Assembly (NCBI RefSeq): GCF_018687715.1
Contig: NC_056762.1
Span: forward strand, 16,412,364-16,476,363
Reading direction: 5' to 3'
From: Carya illinoinensis
Taxonomy: Eukaryota > Streptophyta > Magnoliopsida > Fagales > Juglandaceae
DNA length: 64,000 nucleotides
Positions within the stretch are counted from its first letter, which is position 1; each line of letters starts with the position of its first letter. Positions 12,120 to 24,100 of the stretch are shown one piece after another. The notes beneath the pieces were generated by a model. The model made no database searches. It was not told the origin of the DNA and saw nothing but the letters and a program-made list of their open reading frames with translations. A program made the translations under genes and the position numbers.

Positions 12120-13560
12120 GGTACTGTTTATATATATATTTATTTATTAATATTATATATAATATGTTTTATACTATATATACTTTTTATATAAAATAAT
12201 ATAAATTATAATTATATATAAGATAATGTTATTATAATTTATAAAATAAGTGTTTAATCTTGAACATAAAAATTTAGTTCATCATATGCTTTTAATATAT
12301 AATATTATAAATATATATTATTAATAACATTTTATTATAAGAAGTAAGAACTAAGAAAAAAAAAATTACTCAAATAGTCAAATATTATTACTAAATTTTG
12401 AAATAATCACTAATACTAAATAGTCAAATATTATGACCTAATACTAAATACTAATAGTCTAATACTATAGTACTATTAGTAATATACTTTAAGTCTATAT
12501 AATCATTAATTACATAAAAAATAATCACATATATACTAATAGTCTAATACTAATATTCTAATATAGGCTATAGTTATAATCATAATAATATAGTTATACT
12601 AAATCACCAAAACTAATACTAATATATAGCTATATTAATAGTCAAATATTAATACTATTACTATTATATAGTCTATTACTATTATATAATCTAATATAGT
12701 CTAATATTATTTATATAGCTATAACTAATACTAATATATATACTAATACTAATAGTCTAATATAGACTTATAGACTTATAGTATTGATACTATATTGCAT
12801 TGTTATATTCTTTAATTTATTATGTATAACTATGTAGTCTATTATATATATATATATATAGTCTATTATATTAATACAATTTAAATTGTATGACCTAATA
12901 CTAAATACTAATAATCTAAAACTATATTACTATTAGTATTATACTTTAAGTATATGTATAATACTATAAATTAGTATATAAATCATTATACTAAATAATT
13001 ATATATAAAATAATGATATAGTAACACTAATACTAAATTAATATACTAATACTATCAATATAGTCTATCGGTAATATATTTATAATAAAACAAACTCACT
13101 ATAACAATTAACAAATATTAATATCATTATATGGTAATTATAATCACTATAATGAATACTAATATTTATAATGATACTAATAGTTTAATATAGACTATAG
13201 TTATACTTATACTGATATAGTTATACTAAATCACCAATTCACTATAAGGTCCATAACTAATACTAAGATATAACTAGACTAATAGTTTACCAATAATACT
13301 ATTATATTGTCTAATATATTATATAACTATAACTAGTACTAATATATATATACTAATACTAATAGTCTAATATAGACTTATAGTATTAATACTAATAGTT
13401 TATTATATATATATATATACTAATATTAATAGTCATTAATAATTATATTATTTAATGTATAACTATATAGCCTATATATAGACTTATAGTATTGATATCA
13501 TTATATGTAGTAGTAACACTAATACTATAATAGTCTTAGTCATTGTTTTGTTTTTAATAA
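12120..13560. repeat. degenerate AT minisatellite inside the hAT
   Basis: About 1.4 kb built from variants of AATACTAATAGTCTAATATA with TA runs (for example 12845-12862 and 13402-13418). There is no coding potential. It separates the left terminus from the transposase region. Similar ACTAATAT/CTAGACTTATA wording recurs in the small hAT at 30314-31265. Confidence 0.7.
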
Positions 13561-13869
13561 TATAATTGTTATAGTGTTTTTAATTGTCTTATATTTATTT
13601 TATTGGATACTTATTTTAACCATTTAAGTGTATTTTTTCTCTATTTTAAGCCCAGCTCATTGCAGTGATTGTACTGCCACCACAGCCCAGCAACCCAGCC
13701 TGGCCCAGCCGGCAGCCCAGCCCAGTCTGAAAATCTGCAATAATAATATACCATACGGTGCGTTTTCAAATTAGGTTAAACTAAAGTAGACTTTTTTTCT
13801 TGCTTCCGCAATCCGTGCGGCGTGCCTTACTGCCTTTTCCAGTTTTCTACTGCGTCAACTAAGACTTCC

Positions 13870-13928
13870 CCCTCCTCTTCTTCTTCTTCTTCTTTTTCTT
13901 CTTCTTCTTCTTCTTCTTCTTCTTCTTT
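13870..13928. repeat. TCT trinucleotide microsatellite
   Basis: A (TCT)n-type run, slightly interrupted, lies upstream of the hAT transposase. The surrounding frame reads poly-serine by chance. Confidence 0.8.
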
Positions 13929-14526
13929 TCTGCTTCGACGCTGGCGACTAGACCCTGGATGTGCTAAAAGCCTACATTTTGATAGTTGGTACATTTATCA
14001 TTTATTTAATCAATTATTTGTAGTTTTGTACATAATTACATTTATCATTTATGGTCGTGTATGTACGTTTATCATTTATTTAATCTAATCAGAAAGCTTG
14101 TAGTTTTGTACATTTATTTAATCTATTATTTGTAGTTTTGTATATTTATCATTTATGGCCATGTATGTTAACTACTAGTTTGCTTGTACATTTTTTTTTT
14201 TAGTTTATTTATTTGATGAATATTATTTTGGTAGTAACCGTAGTATATTCTTGGTTAGTGAGAAAAGAAATCTATTGGAGTTTAACATGATCCGGCAATG
14301 TGATATATTTTTTCTTTGTTAGTTTATTTATTTGATGAACATTATTTTGGTAATTTGCTAAATTACTACTTGTACGTGCGTGTGGCTTAAATAATATTAA
14401 TATGTTTTTTAAATTGCTTGGTCCATTATTTTATAAAGCGTGTGATTGCTAAATTGCTTGGTCTATTATTTTATAAAGTGTGTGATTGTAATATAATATT
14501 AATGTTATTTATTGTTGTTAGTATAG

Positions 14527-16858
14527 ATGGATCAATCAAATGAAACACTCGACGATGTAAGACCTTTAAAGGAAATGAGTCAAAAGACCATGGAATCAAC
14601 AGCGACTAACGATCCACTTTCTCCACCCTCCAATGAAAGTAAGCCATCTACTGGTCCTAGGAGTGGTAGAAAAAGATATGTAGTTTGGGACTATTTTAAA
14701 AGGATTAAAACTGAATATAATTCAAGACCTAGAGCTGCATGTAATTTTTGCGGGACTACTTATGCTTGTGATCCTAATATAAATGGCACAAAATCAATGT
14801 TACAACACTTGGAAAAAACCTGTAAGAAGTCCCAACTTAGGAAAGTGGATAGAAACCAATTTGTGTTAGGTTTTTAGTCTGGAGAAAGCAATGAGGGGCT
14901 TGTATCTATTGCTTTTAGTGTTGAAGCTTGTAGAGCAGCCTTAGCTGAAATGTTGGTTATTGATGAGCTTCCTTTTAAATTTGTGAAAGGGGAAGGGTTT
15001 AAGAAATTTATGTTTGTTGTGCAACCTAGATGGGAATGGGATTCCATCACGTGTAACGGTTGTAAAATATATTTTTAAACTTTATTTGAGAGAGAAAGAC
15101 AAGCTGAAAATTGCTCTTAAGGGGCAGCGCATTTGCTAAACCACGGATACATGGACATCCGTGCAAAATTTTAACTAAATGTGTCTCACCGCACATTTTA
15201 TTGATGAAGATTGGAAAATAAACAAAAGAATTATCAGCTTTTGTGAGGTGGAAAACCATAAAGATGAGACATTGGGAAAAAAAATTGAAATGTGTTTGCT
15301 TAAATGGGGGAGGCCCAAAATATTTACAAATTACACTTGATAATGCAAGTTCAAATAATGAGATAGTTTTGTATATCAAAAGAAAGACAAGGAATAAAAA
15401 AGATACAATTTTGGAACATGAGTTCTTGCATATGAGATGTTGTGCTCATATCTTGAACTTAATTGTTCGGGATGGGTTGAAAGAATATGATCAATCAATT
15501 ACACGAATTCGAGCAGCTGTGAAGTATGTGAAATTATCTCCACAAAGGTGGAACACATTTAATCAATGTTGTGATAGTGAGGATATTACTTGTAAAAGTA
15601 GTGTATGATTAGATGTACCAACTCGTTGGAACTCCACTTTTATGATGTTAAATAGGGCTGAAAAGTTTCAAAAAGCATTTCAACGGCTAGAGGATGAAGA
15701 TTCAAGATATGTTAAGAGCCTTGGGGAGGATGACAGTGAGGATGATGATGGTGTTAGTGAGTTGGGTAAAGGAGGGGCTTCCAAGTTAGGGCCTCCAACC
15801 ATAGATGATTGGAATAAGAGTAGGTTATTTGTAAAATTTCTAAAACATTTTTATGATGCAACCTTGCATTTCTCTGGGGCCAATTATGTCACTTGCAACT
15901 GTTTTGCATTTGAGCTTGCGACAATTCATGCTACAATTAATTTGGAGTGTACAGAAGGGCCTTATAAATTGAGGACAATGACATTTAATATGAAATCTAA
16001 ATTTAAGAAGTATTGGGGAAATATTGAAAAAATAAATTTTTTGTTGTATATTGCATTGATTCTTGATCTTCGATATAAAATACGATGTCTAGATATTCTT
16101 TTTTAAGGATTCTATGAGGATAAGACTTCAAAAGTTCTTATGTTGTTGGATTTGGTTAAAGATGCTTTGACTCGTTTATATGATAGTTATTGTGCACATG
16201 AGGAAAGTGATGTTGGGGCACAAGATCAAACTATAAGCCAATCAAGTGAGGGATGAGCTACTACTACAAGTTCAAATCCTGGGGTAGGTGAAGGTGATTT
16301 TGGATCAATGAGATCATATATCCGTTTAAAAGTTCAGATGCGATTGGAGTCAGAAAACTCTTTGGAGAGTAAATTTGAATTGAAGAGGTATTTAATTGAA
16401 AAATGTGAAAAGGGTGATCCAAAATTTGACTTGTTGAATTGGTGGAAGGTTAACAGCATTAGATACCCCGTGCTTTCAAAAGTTGCATGGAATGTTCTTG
16501 CAGTTCCGATATCTACAGTGGTTTCTGAGTCGGCTTTTGGCACAGCAGGTAGAGTACTTGATCCTTTCCGCAATAGCCTATCTCCACTTATGGTTGAAGC
16601 CCTTATCTATATACAAAATTGGCTTCACTCATCTTCTGCCCTGTTAAACATTCGCACTTTAATGGATGATATTGAGGAATTTGAGAAATTTGATACAGGT
16701 ATGTAGCATCATTCACCTTTTCTTTAAGTGTCTTTAAAATGTATATCATATTAGTAATTTGTTTTAATTATTATGCTTTATTTTTTCCTTTTTGTGTAGA
16801 GCTCATGGAAGACTTAAGGAGTTCTTCAAGACCCACTTCTTTGGTTGGAGATGATTAA
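14527..16858 (+). pseudogene. hAT-family transposase, broken
   Basis: The start ATG at 14527 opens a 116-codon frame with a BED-type zinc finger: WDYFKRI, then CNFCGTTY, then the H and C of LQHLEKTC. A TAG at 14875 interrupts it, but the frame continues with ALAEMLVIDELPFKFV. Shifted frames then give the RNase-H-like core (ITLDNASSNN; HMRCCAHILNLIVRDGL at about 15420-15480). A TGA at 15606 precedes LDVPTRWNST. The C-terminal hATC dimerisation domain is at 16380-16640 (LSKVAWNVLAVPIS, SESAFGTAGRVLDPF). A final intron is credible: donor at 16699 (CAG/GTATGT), acceptor at 16799, last exon ending in a TAA at 16856. The enzyme would cut and paste hAT elements using their terminal repeats. At least three disruptions make it non-functional. 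Confidence 0.85.
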
Positions 16859-17039
16859 ATTTAAGGTAGGATAACTTGTATAACATTTTTCTTAAAGTTT
16901 TTTTTTATTTATTTAATGTAATTACTAACTTTTTATTGAAATTAACTGCTTGTTTTATTTTAATACAATTGCAAGATTTGTTGAATGGACTATTGGATTT
17001 GGTGGCTACGTGCATAGCTATTATTATTAGCTATTTGTT

Positions 17040-17640
17040 CTAGTTGTAAGGTTTTTTATTGGATGTTCTTGTAATTTAAACTTCTAATTTAGATTTTTAA
17101 TTTGGACTTGTAATTTGTTGGACTTTTGGACTTGTAATTTGTTAGACTTTTTTATTTGTACTTTAGACTTTTGGTATTTGGATTTGTAATTTGTTAGACT
17201 TTTGGACTTGTAATTTAGACATTTGGAATTTGGACTTATAATTTATTGGACTTTTGGACTTGTAATTTAGACTTTTGGACTTATTTTATTTCATAGCAGA
17301 TTTTTTTTTTTTTTGTTTTTATTGTAGATTTTATTTTTTTGTAGCAGTTTTATTTAAAGGCTTATAAGCTTAGAACAGATTTTTTTTACACTAGATTTCT
17401 TATTTCAGTTTTTGTGTTGTAATGATTTTTTATATAGTAGAATTTTGTTTAGATAGCATATTAACAATTTATGAGGCAGATTTTTTGTAACAGATTTTTT
17501 TTACATAGTAGATTTTTTTTATAAAGCAGATTTTTTATAACAGAATTTTTTTACATAGCAGATTTTTAAAACAGAAATTTTAAATCAGTTTTTTTTTTAA
17601 ACAAAATTTTTAATGAAAAATTTATATTTTATTAAAACCG
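17040..17640. repeat. T-rich tandem repeats in the hAT 3' region
   Basis: Two adjacent simple patterns: 17090-17290 repeats units like TTTGGACTTGTAATTTGTTA, and 17300-17600 repeats CAGATTTTTT/ACATAGCAGA. Both are non-coding subterminal hAT sequence. Confidence 0.7.
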
Positions 17641-17784
17641 GACCAAACTGGACCGAAAACTGGAGTACTAGTTTATAAGAAAAATCGGTGCGTAATCGGT
17701 TTTGAAAAATACAAAACCGGTACCTACCAGTTCGGTCCTAGATTTTGTCCAAAACCAGACCAAACCGGACCGGTTACACCCCTA

Positions 17785-20077
17785 ATGGCTACCCCTGTTG
17801 CACTATGAGCACCACTATTAGAAGACCTGTAAGCAAAAGACAACTTCCACCCCAGGTGAAGCCTCATCAACTGCTGTAAATCATCTGTCTCTTGGCCACC
17901 CCAAGAACTATCCTCTTAATTGGAATTAACTGCCCCAATAACTGCCTTTGTGTCCCCTTCGAAAACAACCTAGTTCATGCCCATGTCTAAGCACATATCT
18001 AAGGCCCTTTGCAGGGCTGTTTTTTCTGCTTGGGCAGCTGAGAAGACCTGACCTCTTGATGTTGTTAAGCATGCTTATAACCTTCCTTCACTATCTCTCA
18101 CAACTATACCTATCCCCACTCTACTTGAACTCTTATCATATGCTGCATCAAAATTTACTTTAACAAAAGGCCACTCAGGTGGCTGCCAATGCTGACTTGC
18201 CACTGCTACTGACCTTCTCTCTTCTAGCCTGCTACTAACCTGTAGTTTTACCTCCCTTAGCACTGTAACTTCAGCTTGAGCCATTGCTGTAATGGTTTCA
18301 GGACTCATGAACTAGTCTTTGAAGATAAACGCATTTCTCCTGCCCCACAGAAGGTAACACAATACTGCAGCCATCTGTAGGTCCTCTCTATCTAGTCTTG
18401 TTGACATTTCTTCCCACAGCTACTGGAAGTCACAATAAAAGCTGTTCCACTTCTTGAGCTTGCTACTATCACCTCCCCACACATCTCTAGCTGCTGGACA
18501 GGCCCACAGGGTATGTAACACAGTTTCAGCCTCTTCTGTACAGATTGGACAAAGGTTATCTCCACAATGTTCCTTCTATACAACTTGTCTTTTGTTGGAA
18601 GGATGTTGGATAGGCTCCTCCATACAAACATTATGTCTTCCCCGGGACTTCTGACTGCCATAGATTCTTCCACAACCCTGCATTTCCCCCTCCTGAAGAA
18701 GACTCACCCCTGCTTCTATTTCAAAGTTTAGTGTCCATGTAGTAAGCACTTTTGACTGTGAAAATGCCCTTTGAAGACCCTGCCCATATCCTTTTGTCTC
18801 TTGCGCCCCTCTTGCTTATGGGAATTGAACAAATCAAGTTTGCTTCCTCTTCACTGAAAATGGCCTGACTAAACTCCCATTCCACGAATTAGTATCTACA
18901 TTAATTAATGCATTCACCTTACAATTTGAATCTAAAGTATTGATGGGAGTCTGTACTTGGAATGTTACTGGTCGAGGCAGCCACTTTTCCTTCCATATTT
19001 GTATATCTCTTCCATTTCCGACCCTCCACACTAACCCTTCCTTCACCAGGTTCCTACTAGACCAAATACTTCTCCATATGTACGAGGGAGATCCCTTCAG
19101 CTCAGCCTCCATCACATCACAGTTCAAGAAGTACTTCTGTTTGAAAACCCTTGAGACGAAGGACATTGGCTCTTTTATCATTCTCCATAGTTGCTTTGCT
19201 AAGAGGGCTCTGTTGAAGCTATTGAGGTCCCTGAATCCTAACCCTCCTTGGTTTTTAACTGCCCCCATACTGCTCCATGACTTCCAATGGATGCCCTTTC
19301 CTACCTCTTTTTGGTTCCACCAGAATTTGGCTATAATAGCTTCAATTTCTTTCAATAGCTTTCCAGGTACCTTAAATACACTCATAGCATAGGTTGGGAT
19401 GGCTTGTAACACACTCTTTATTAGAATTTCCTTTGCTGAGGATAGAAACTTGTACTTCCAGTTATTTACCCTTTTCCACACCTTTTCCTTAAGACTTTTG
19501 AAGGTGTAGTATTTTGATCTATCCACAACTATAGGGACCCCGAGATACCTATTATAATTGTTACATCTTGAGCCATTTACCTGCTGCAAAATAAAATCCT
19601 TTGTTTCCACCTTTGTATTAGAGCTGAAAAATACACTTGTCTTCTCTTATTCAGTGTTTGACCTGATGGTTCCTGATACACTGACAAAAGTCCATTAACC
19701 TGGTACCATTCTACCAGCTTAGCTCTACAAAATATTGCACAGTCATCGGCAAAAAGAAGATGATTTATTCTTAGGCCATTCCTTGACACTGCTACCCCCT
19801 TGATGAGATTTCTCTGTTCAGCACTACTCAAAAGGGAACTAAGGGCTTCAGCATACAGTAGGAATAGATAAGGTGACAAGGGGTCGTCTTGTCTCAAACC
19901 TCTTGTAGGTGTGATTATCTCTCCTGGGATCCCAATTATGACGGTGGAGTAAGTGACTGTTCTGACACAGCTCATCAGAAGTTTAGTCCACTTCATGCCA
20001 AACCCAACTTAATCAAAATGGCCTCTAAAAAATTCCACTTCACCCTATTATAGGCTTTTGACATATCTAACGGATTA
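17785..20077 (-). pseudogene. L1-type LINE ORF2 fragment (RT to RNase H)
   Basis: Read on the minus strand from 20077: LDMSKAYNRVKW, then a frameshift, then the reverse transcriptase core GLRQDDPLSPYLFLLYAEAL and the catalytic NHLLFADD (in 19577-19996). After another frameshift comes the long thumb/connection region (18834-19610; RYLGVPIVVDRSKYY, KFWWNQKE, GGLGFRDLNSFNRALLAKQLW). A zinc-binding region at 18392-18673 and an RNase H start (VNFDAAYDKSSSRVGIGIVVRDSEG, around 18080-18180) follow, running to AHSATGVAI at about 17786. The endonuclease and the true 3' end are missing and there are multiple stops. It would have encoded the enzyme for LINE retrotransposition. The 3' cut coincides with the hAT right end. 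Confidence 0.85.
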
Positions 20078-21036
20078 GTCCACGGATTAAGCATCTTTTA
20101 GCTAAAATAATAATAAAATATTATTTTTTAATTATTATAATTATTTTTTCTTAAAATTAATTTTTTTATATATTTTGTATTTCCACAACATAAGATTTAC
20201 AAATATATGCCAATTATGCTGTCTTAAAATTGAACATAAAAAAATATACAACAATTTCATCAACTTAAAATTGAACATCAACTAATTTCAAAAAATTGTC
20301 TCAAACTGGTTCAATATACAGAAAATTGTCTACAATACAAATTCCATGTGTCAAAATCATGTCATTTCATTACATGACATGAATATATATGTAATACAAA
20401 AAATTCCATCTACACATTTCCGAAAGCTATCTCAAGATCAATGCCACATTCTATTACATTACATGAATATATATGTAATACAAAAAATTCCATTAATCCG
20501 TTTAAGAAAGTTGTCTAAAAATCAATGCCACATTCCATTACATTACATTCCATTCAGAAAGCTGTCTAAAAATCCCCTGTATCAAAATCCATTATCATGC
20601 AACCAACAACCAACAAGTATTTTTTACCCTAGTTGTCGATAATGAACATCAACCAAACAAGTGTTTTGGGAAGGGTGATAACAACGACGTTGATGGAGGA
20701 AGTGCAATGTCCTCATGGAAGATTGAAAACCTGAAAATCATAACAGAGGATTAGAGTTTTGGGAGGGAGAGATAGGAAATTTCACTCGGCTAGAGAGAAA
20801 GAATGAAGAAATAGAGAATAGATGGAAAAAATCATACTTGAACCATCATGAGATCCGTCGAGATTGTGTGGAGTTTCCATCATTTGCCATCTAGAGAGAT
20901 GAGGGTTTGTCCATCGAGAGAAGGGTCTATCAAATGTGAGGAGAAAAGGAAAAGTTGAGAGGAGAGAAAAAAAAACAAGTCTGTTGGGTGAGAGAGAGAG
21001 AGAGAGCAAGTGGAAGGAGGGAGAAAAAAATAATAA
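20078..21036. other. intergenic; contains an 84-bp tandem repeat and GA run
   Basis: No gene seen. Positions 20357-20570 hold about 2.5 copies of an 84-bp unit (GAATATATATGTAATAC at 20381 and again at 20465, each followed by AAAAAATTCCAT). A GA run lies at 20989-21006. Loose AT-rich DNA otherwise. Confidence 0.6.
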
Positions 21037-21053
21037 AATAAAAGATGAATGTT
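21037..21053. repeat. LINE target-site duplication, left copy
   Basis: AATAAAAGATGAATGTT, 17 bp, identical to 25488-25504. It adjoins the poly(T) that represents the LINE poly(A) tail on the other strand. Confidence 0.9.
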
Positions 21054-21144
21054 TTTTTTTTTTTTTGAAATACTGATCTCATTAACCAAGATATTACAAT
21101 CAGACACTACACTTTACAACACACCAAGCATAGTGATGAGAAAA

Positions 21145-24100
21145 TTACAACAGCTCTGAAGCCACAATGGACTTAATACATTGAGGACACACTTCAATAT
21201 CATAGATATCCTCGGACTCCTCCAAAGCCAACTTTGCTAGCTGGTGGGCAGCCTTGTTTGCTTCCCTTTTGACATGAGACGCTGTCCACCTGATGCTTGA
21301 GTTTAGTATTTTCCTAGCATCCTCAACCAGGCAACCCCCCATGCTCCAGTCCACTTCCTTGCTAAGTAACAGATTCACCACATGCTTAGAATCACCCTCC
21401 AGGCAGACCTGCTGCAGACCAAGTTCCTTGCAAAAAACTGCAACCACAAGTAGACCATAAGCTTCAGCATCCGATGAGCAGCCTTTGAGAGACCTTTGAG
21501 CACGGAGAGTACCTATAACCAATCCCTGGGAGTCTCTGACCACAGCACCTATGCCAATACGCCCCTCCCTATCTCTAATTGCAGCATCCCAATTAAGTTT
21601 AAACCAGTTACTTTTAGGTTTCTTCCACCTCTGGATGTCTACTGGAACACTTTCACTGGTTTCACCTGAGGGTGTGACAGATTCTTCATAAGCTCTAGCC
21701 TCTTCTACTGCCTTCTGAAACACACTTGTGGGATGCAAGAAGTTCTTTCCATGGAGGACATCGTTCCTCCTGGACCAGACACCCTTCAAAACTGCAGCAC
21801 ATTGTTTTAACTCAATAGAGTCCAAGTTCTCAGCAAGGAGAGACCACACATCAAAGATGAAGTCACTATGGCATACCATCTTCTGGATCTTTTTGCTGCT
21901 TTGGTTCCAAACATCCTGTGTAGCAGGGCAGCTCCATAATGCATGGCTAGAAGTTTCAGGTGCTTGCTTGCAGATAAAACACAAATCATCACCCACAATC
22001 TTCCTTCTCTTCAGATTTGCCATGGTTGGTAATGCCTCATTGCATGCTCTCCACACAAGCATCTTGACCCTAGGGGGGATTCTCAGCTTCCATATACCCT
22101 TCCAAATATGCTTGTCCCGAGCTCTATTTGATGACTCCCCTTCCAATTCATCCTCCAATTGTTGATGGAAATGGTATCCACTCCTTACTGAGTACTGTCC
22201 ATTGGTAGTATACGGCCAAACCATCCTATCCTCTCTACCTCCCACGCTTACTGGAATGGCTTTTATTGCTTCAACCTCCCTTGGTGAAAATAGCTGTTGT
22301 AACAGTGAGTCCTTCCAGGTCTTCAAATGTACCTCAATGAGGTCACTGACCTGATCACACCTGCAATCAACTGGTCGAGGAGATGTAATCTGGAATGCAG
22401 GGAGGGAAGGGACCCAGCTATCCTTCCATATGTGCACCTTGCTTCCACTCCCTACCCTCCACAGGAGGCCTTTTTTCAGAATCCCCAAACCTGCCTGGAT
22501 GCCCCTCCATGCAAAGGATGGTCTTGACCCCAATTGTGCTTCCAACAAATTAGTCTTGCTAAAATACTTTTGCTTGAGTACCCTTGCTGCTAGGGAAGTG
22601 GGATTCTGAAGGATTCTCCACCCTTGCTTTGAGAGTAAAGCCAAGTTGAAACTTCTAAAGTCTCTAAAACCAAGCCCCCCACTCTCTTTGCTATGACTAA
22701 TCTGTTTCCAGTTGACCCACTGAATCTTTGAGGATTCCTCATTATAGCCCCACCAGAACTTCCTTAGTAATTGATTCAACTTTCTTGTTATTGAGCTTGG
22801 AATCAGGAAAATACTCATGGAATAGGTAGGGATGGCTTGCAATACTGCTTTGAGAAGAACTTCTTTACCTGCTGCAGATAGGAACTTAGCTTTCCAGTTG
22901 GTAATTCGAGCCCAAGTCCTGTCCACAAGATTATGGAACTCTGCAATTTTCCTTCTACCCACAAGAGCTGGTAATCCCAAGTACCTTTCAAAATTGCTAC
23001 AAGAATTTACCCCTGCCTGTTTCAGAACTTGGTCCCTCACACCCCGATTGGTGTTCTTGCTAAAGAAAATGGAAGACTTTTCTTTGTTGAGTACTTGGCC
23101 TGAGGCTCTACCATAAACTGTGAGAATGTCAAGCACAGTAGCCAGCTCTTGGGGGTTGGATTGACAGAAGAGAAGGCTATCATCTGCAAAAAATAGGTGG
23201 TTGACCGATATGGGACCTCTCCCTATTGGTGCAGGTGTAATTAGACCAGACTGTTCTGCATTGTTCAACAAAGCAGTGAGAGCTTCAGCACACATAATAA
23301 AGATATAAGGGGACACGGGATCACCCTGTCTAAGGCCTCTAGAGGGTCTAAACTTCCTTTGAGCTTCCCCATTAACCAAGATAGAGTATGAAACTGAGTT
23401 GAGGCAGGATTGAATGAGGTTAATCCAGTGGGAGGGGAAATCCATCTTTACCATAACTGCTTTGACAAAAGACCACTCTACCCTATCATAAGCCTTACTC
23501 ATGTCTAGTTTTAAGGCCATGCACCTTTTTTTCCCTGACATCCTTGACTTCATAGAGTGTAATACTTCATAGGCAACTAGAACATTGTCTGAAATGAGTC
23601 TATTAGGCACGAAAGCACTTTGGTTCAAGGAAATGAGTCTAGGCAATATCACTTTCAGCCTATTTGCAATTGTTTTAGAAACAATCTTGTAAATAACATT
23701 GCAAAGACTAATTGGTCTGTATTCACCAACTTTCTTTGGCCTTGCAACCTTTGGAATGAGTGATATATAAGTGTCATTGACTTCCTGAAGAGAGCCATTA
23801 TGGTTGAGTACCCGCAGGGCAAAAAGACAGACCTCATTTCCAACTACCTCCCAATGCTTCTGAAAGAAATGGGCAGGGAAACCATTAGGGCCTGGAGAGC
23901 CAAGAGGGTTCATTTGAAAGGCTGCCTCTCTTACCTCTTCCTTGGTGAAAGGATTTTTAAGCCACTGTGCCATCTCATCATTCAGTTTTGAGCTCATAGA
24001 CCCCAAACACTCTTCAAAACCAGTTGGGACAGAAGTTCTAAAAAGGGAAGAAAAATAACCTGTGAATACCTCCCCTACTTCCTCCTGCTCAGCAACAATC

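Larger units (their letters stand above)
9804..17783 (+). mobile_element. decayed autonomous-type hAT transposon
   Basis: The left end reads AGGTGTAA followed by repeated GGACCGG/CCGGTTT motifs. The right end on the opposite strand reads TAGGGGTGTAACCGGTCC with the same CCGGT-rich subterminal region. These inverted ends, with a BED finger/hATC transposase between them, are typical of the widespread plant hAT group with a TAGGGGTGT terminus. An 8-bp target duplication could not be recognised, so the exact left edge is uncertain. A 2.15-kb solo LTR is inserted 160 bp from the left end. Without that insert the element is about 5.8 kb. Confidence 0.75.

Noticed and set aside
13870..13930. Poly-serine frame at the TCT repeat
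   Set aside because: Trinucleotide microsatellite within the hAT, no conserved flanking protein.
9804..17783. 8-bp target duplication for the large hAT
   Set aside because: Octamers outside the proposed ends do not match, so the ends are given as approximate.
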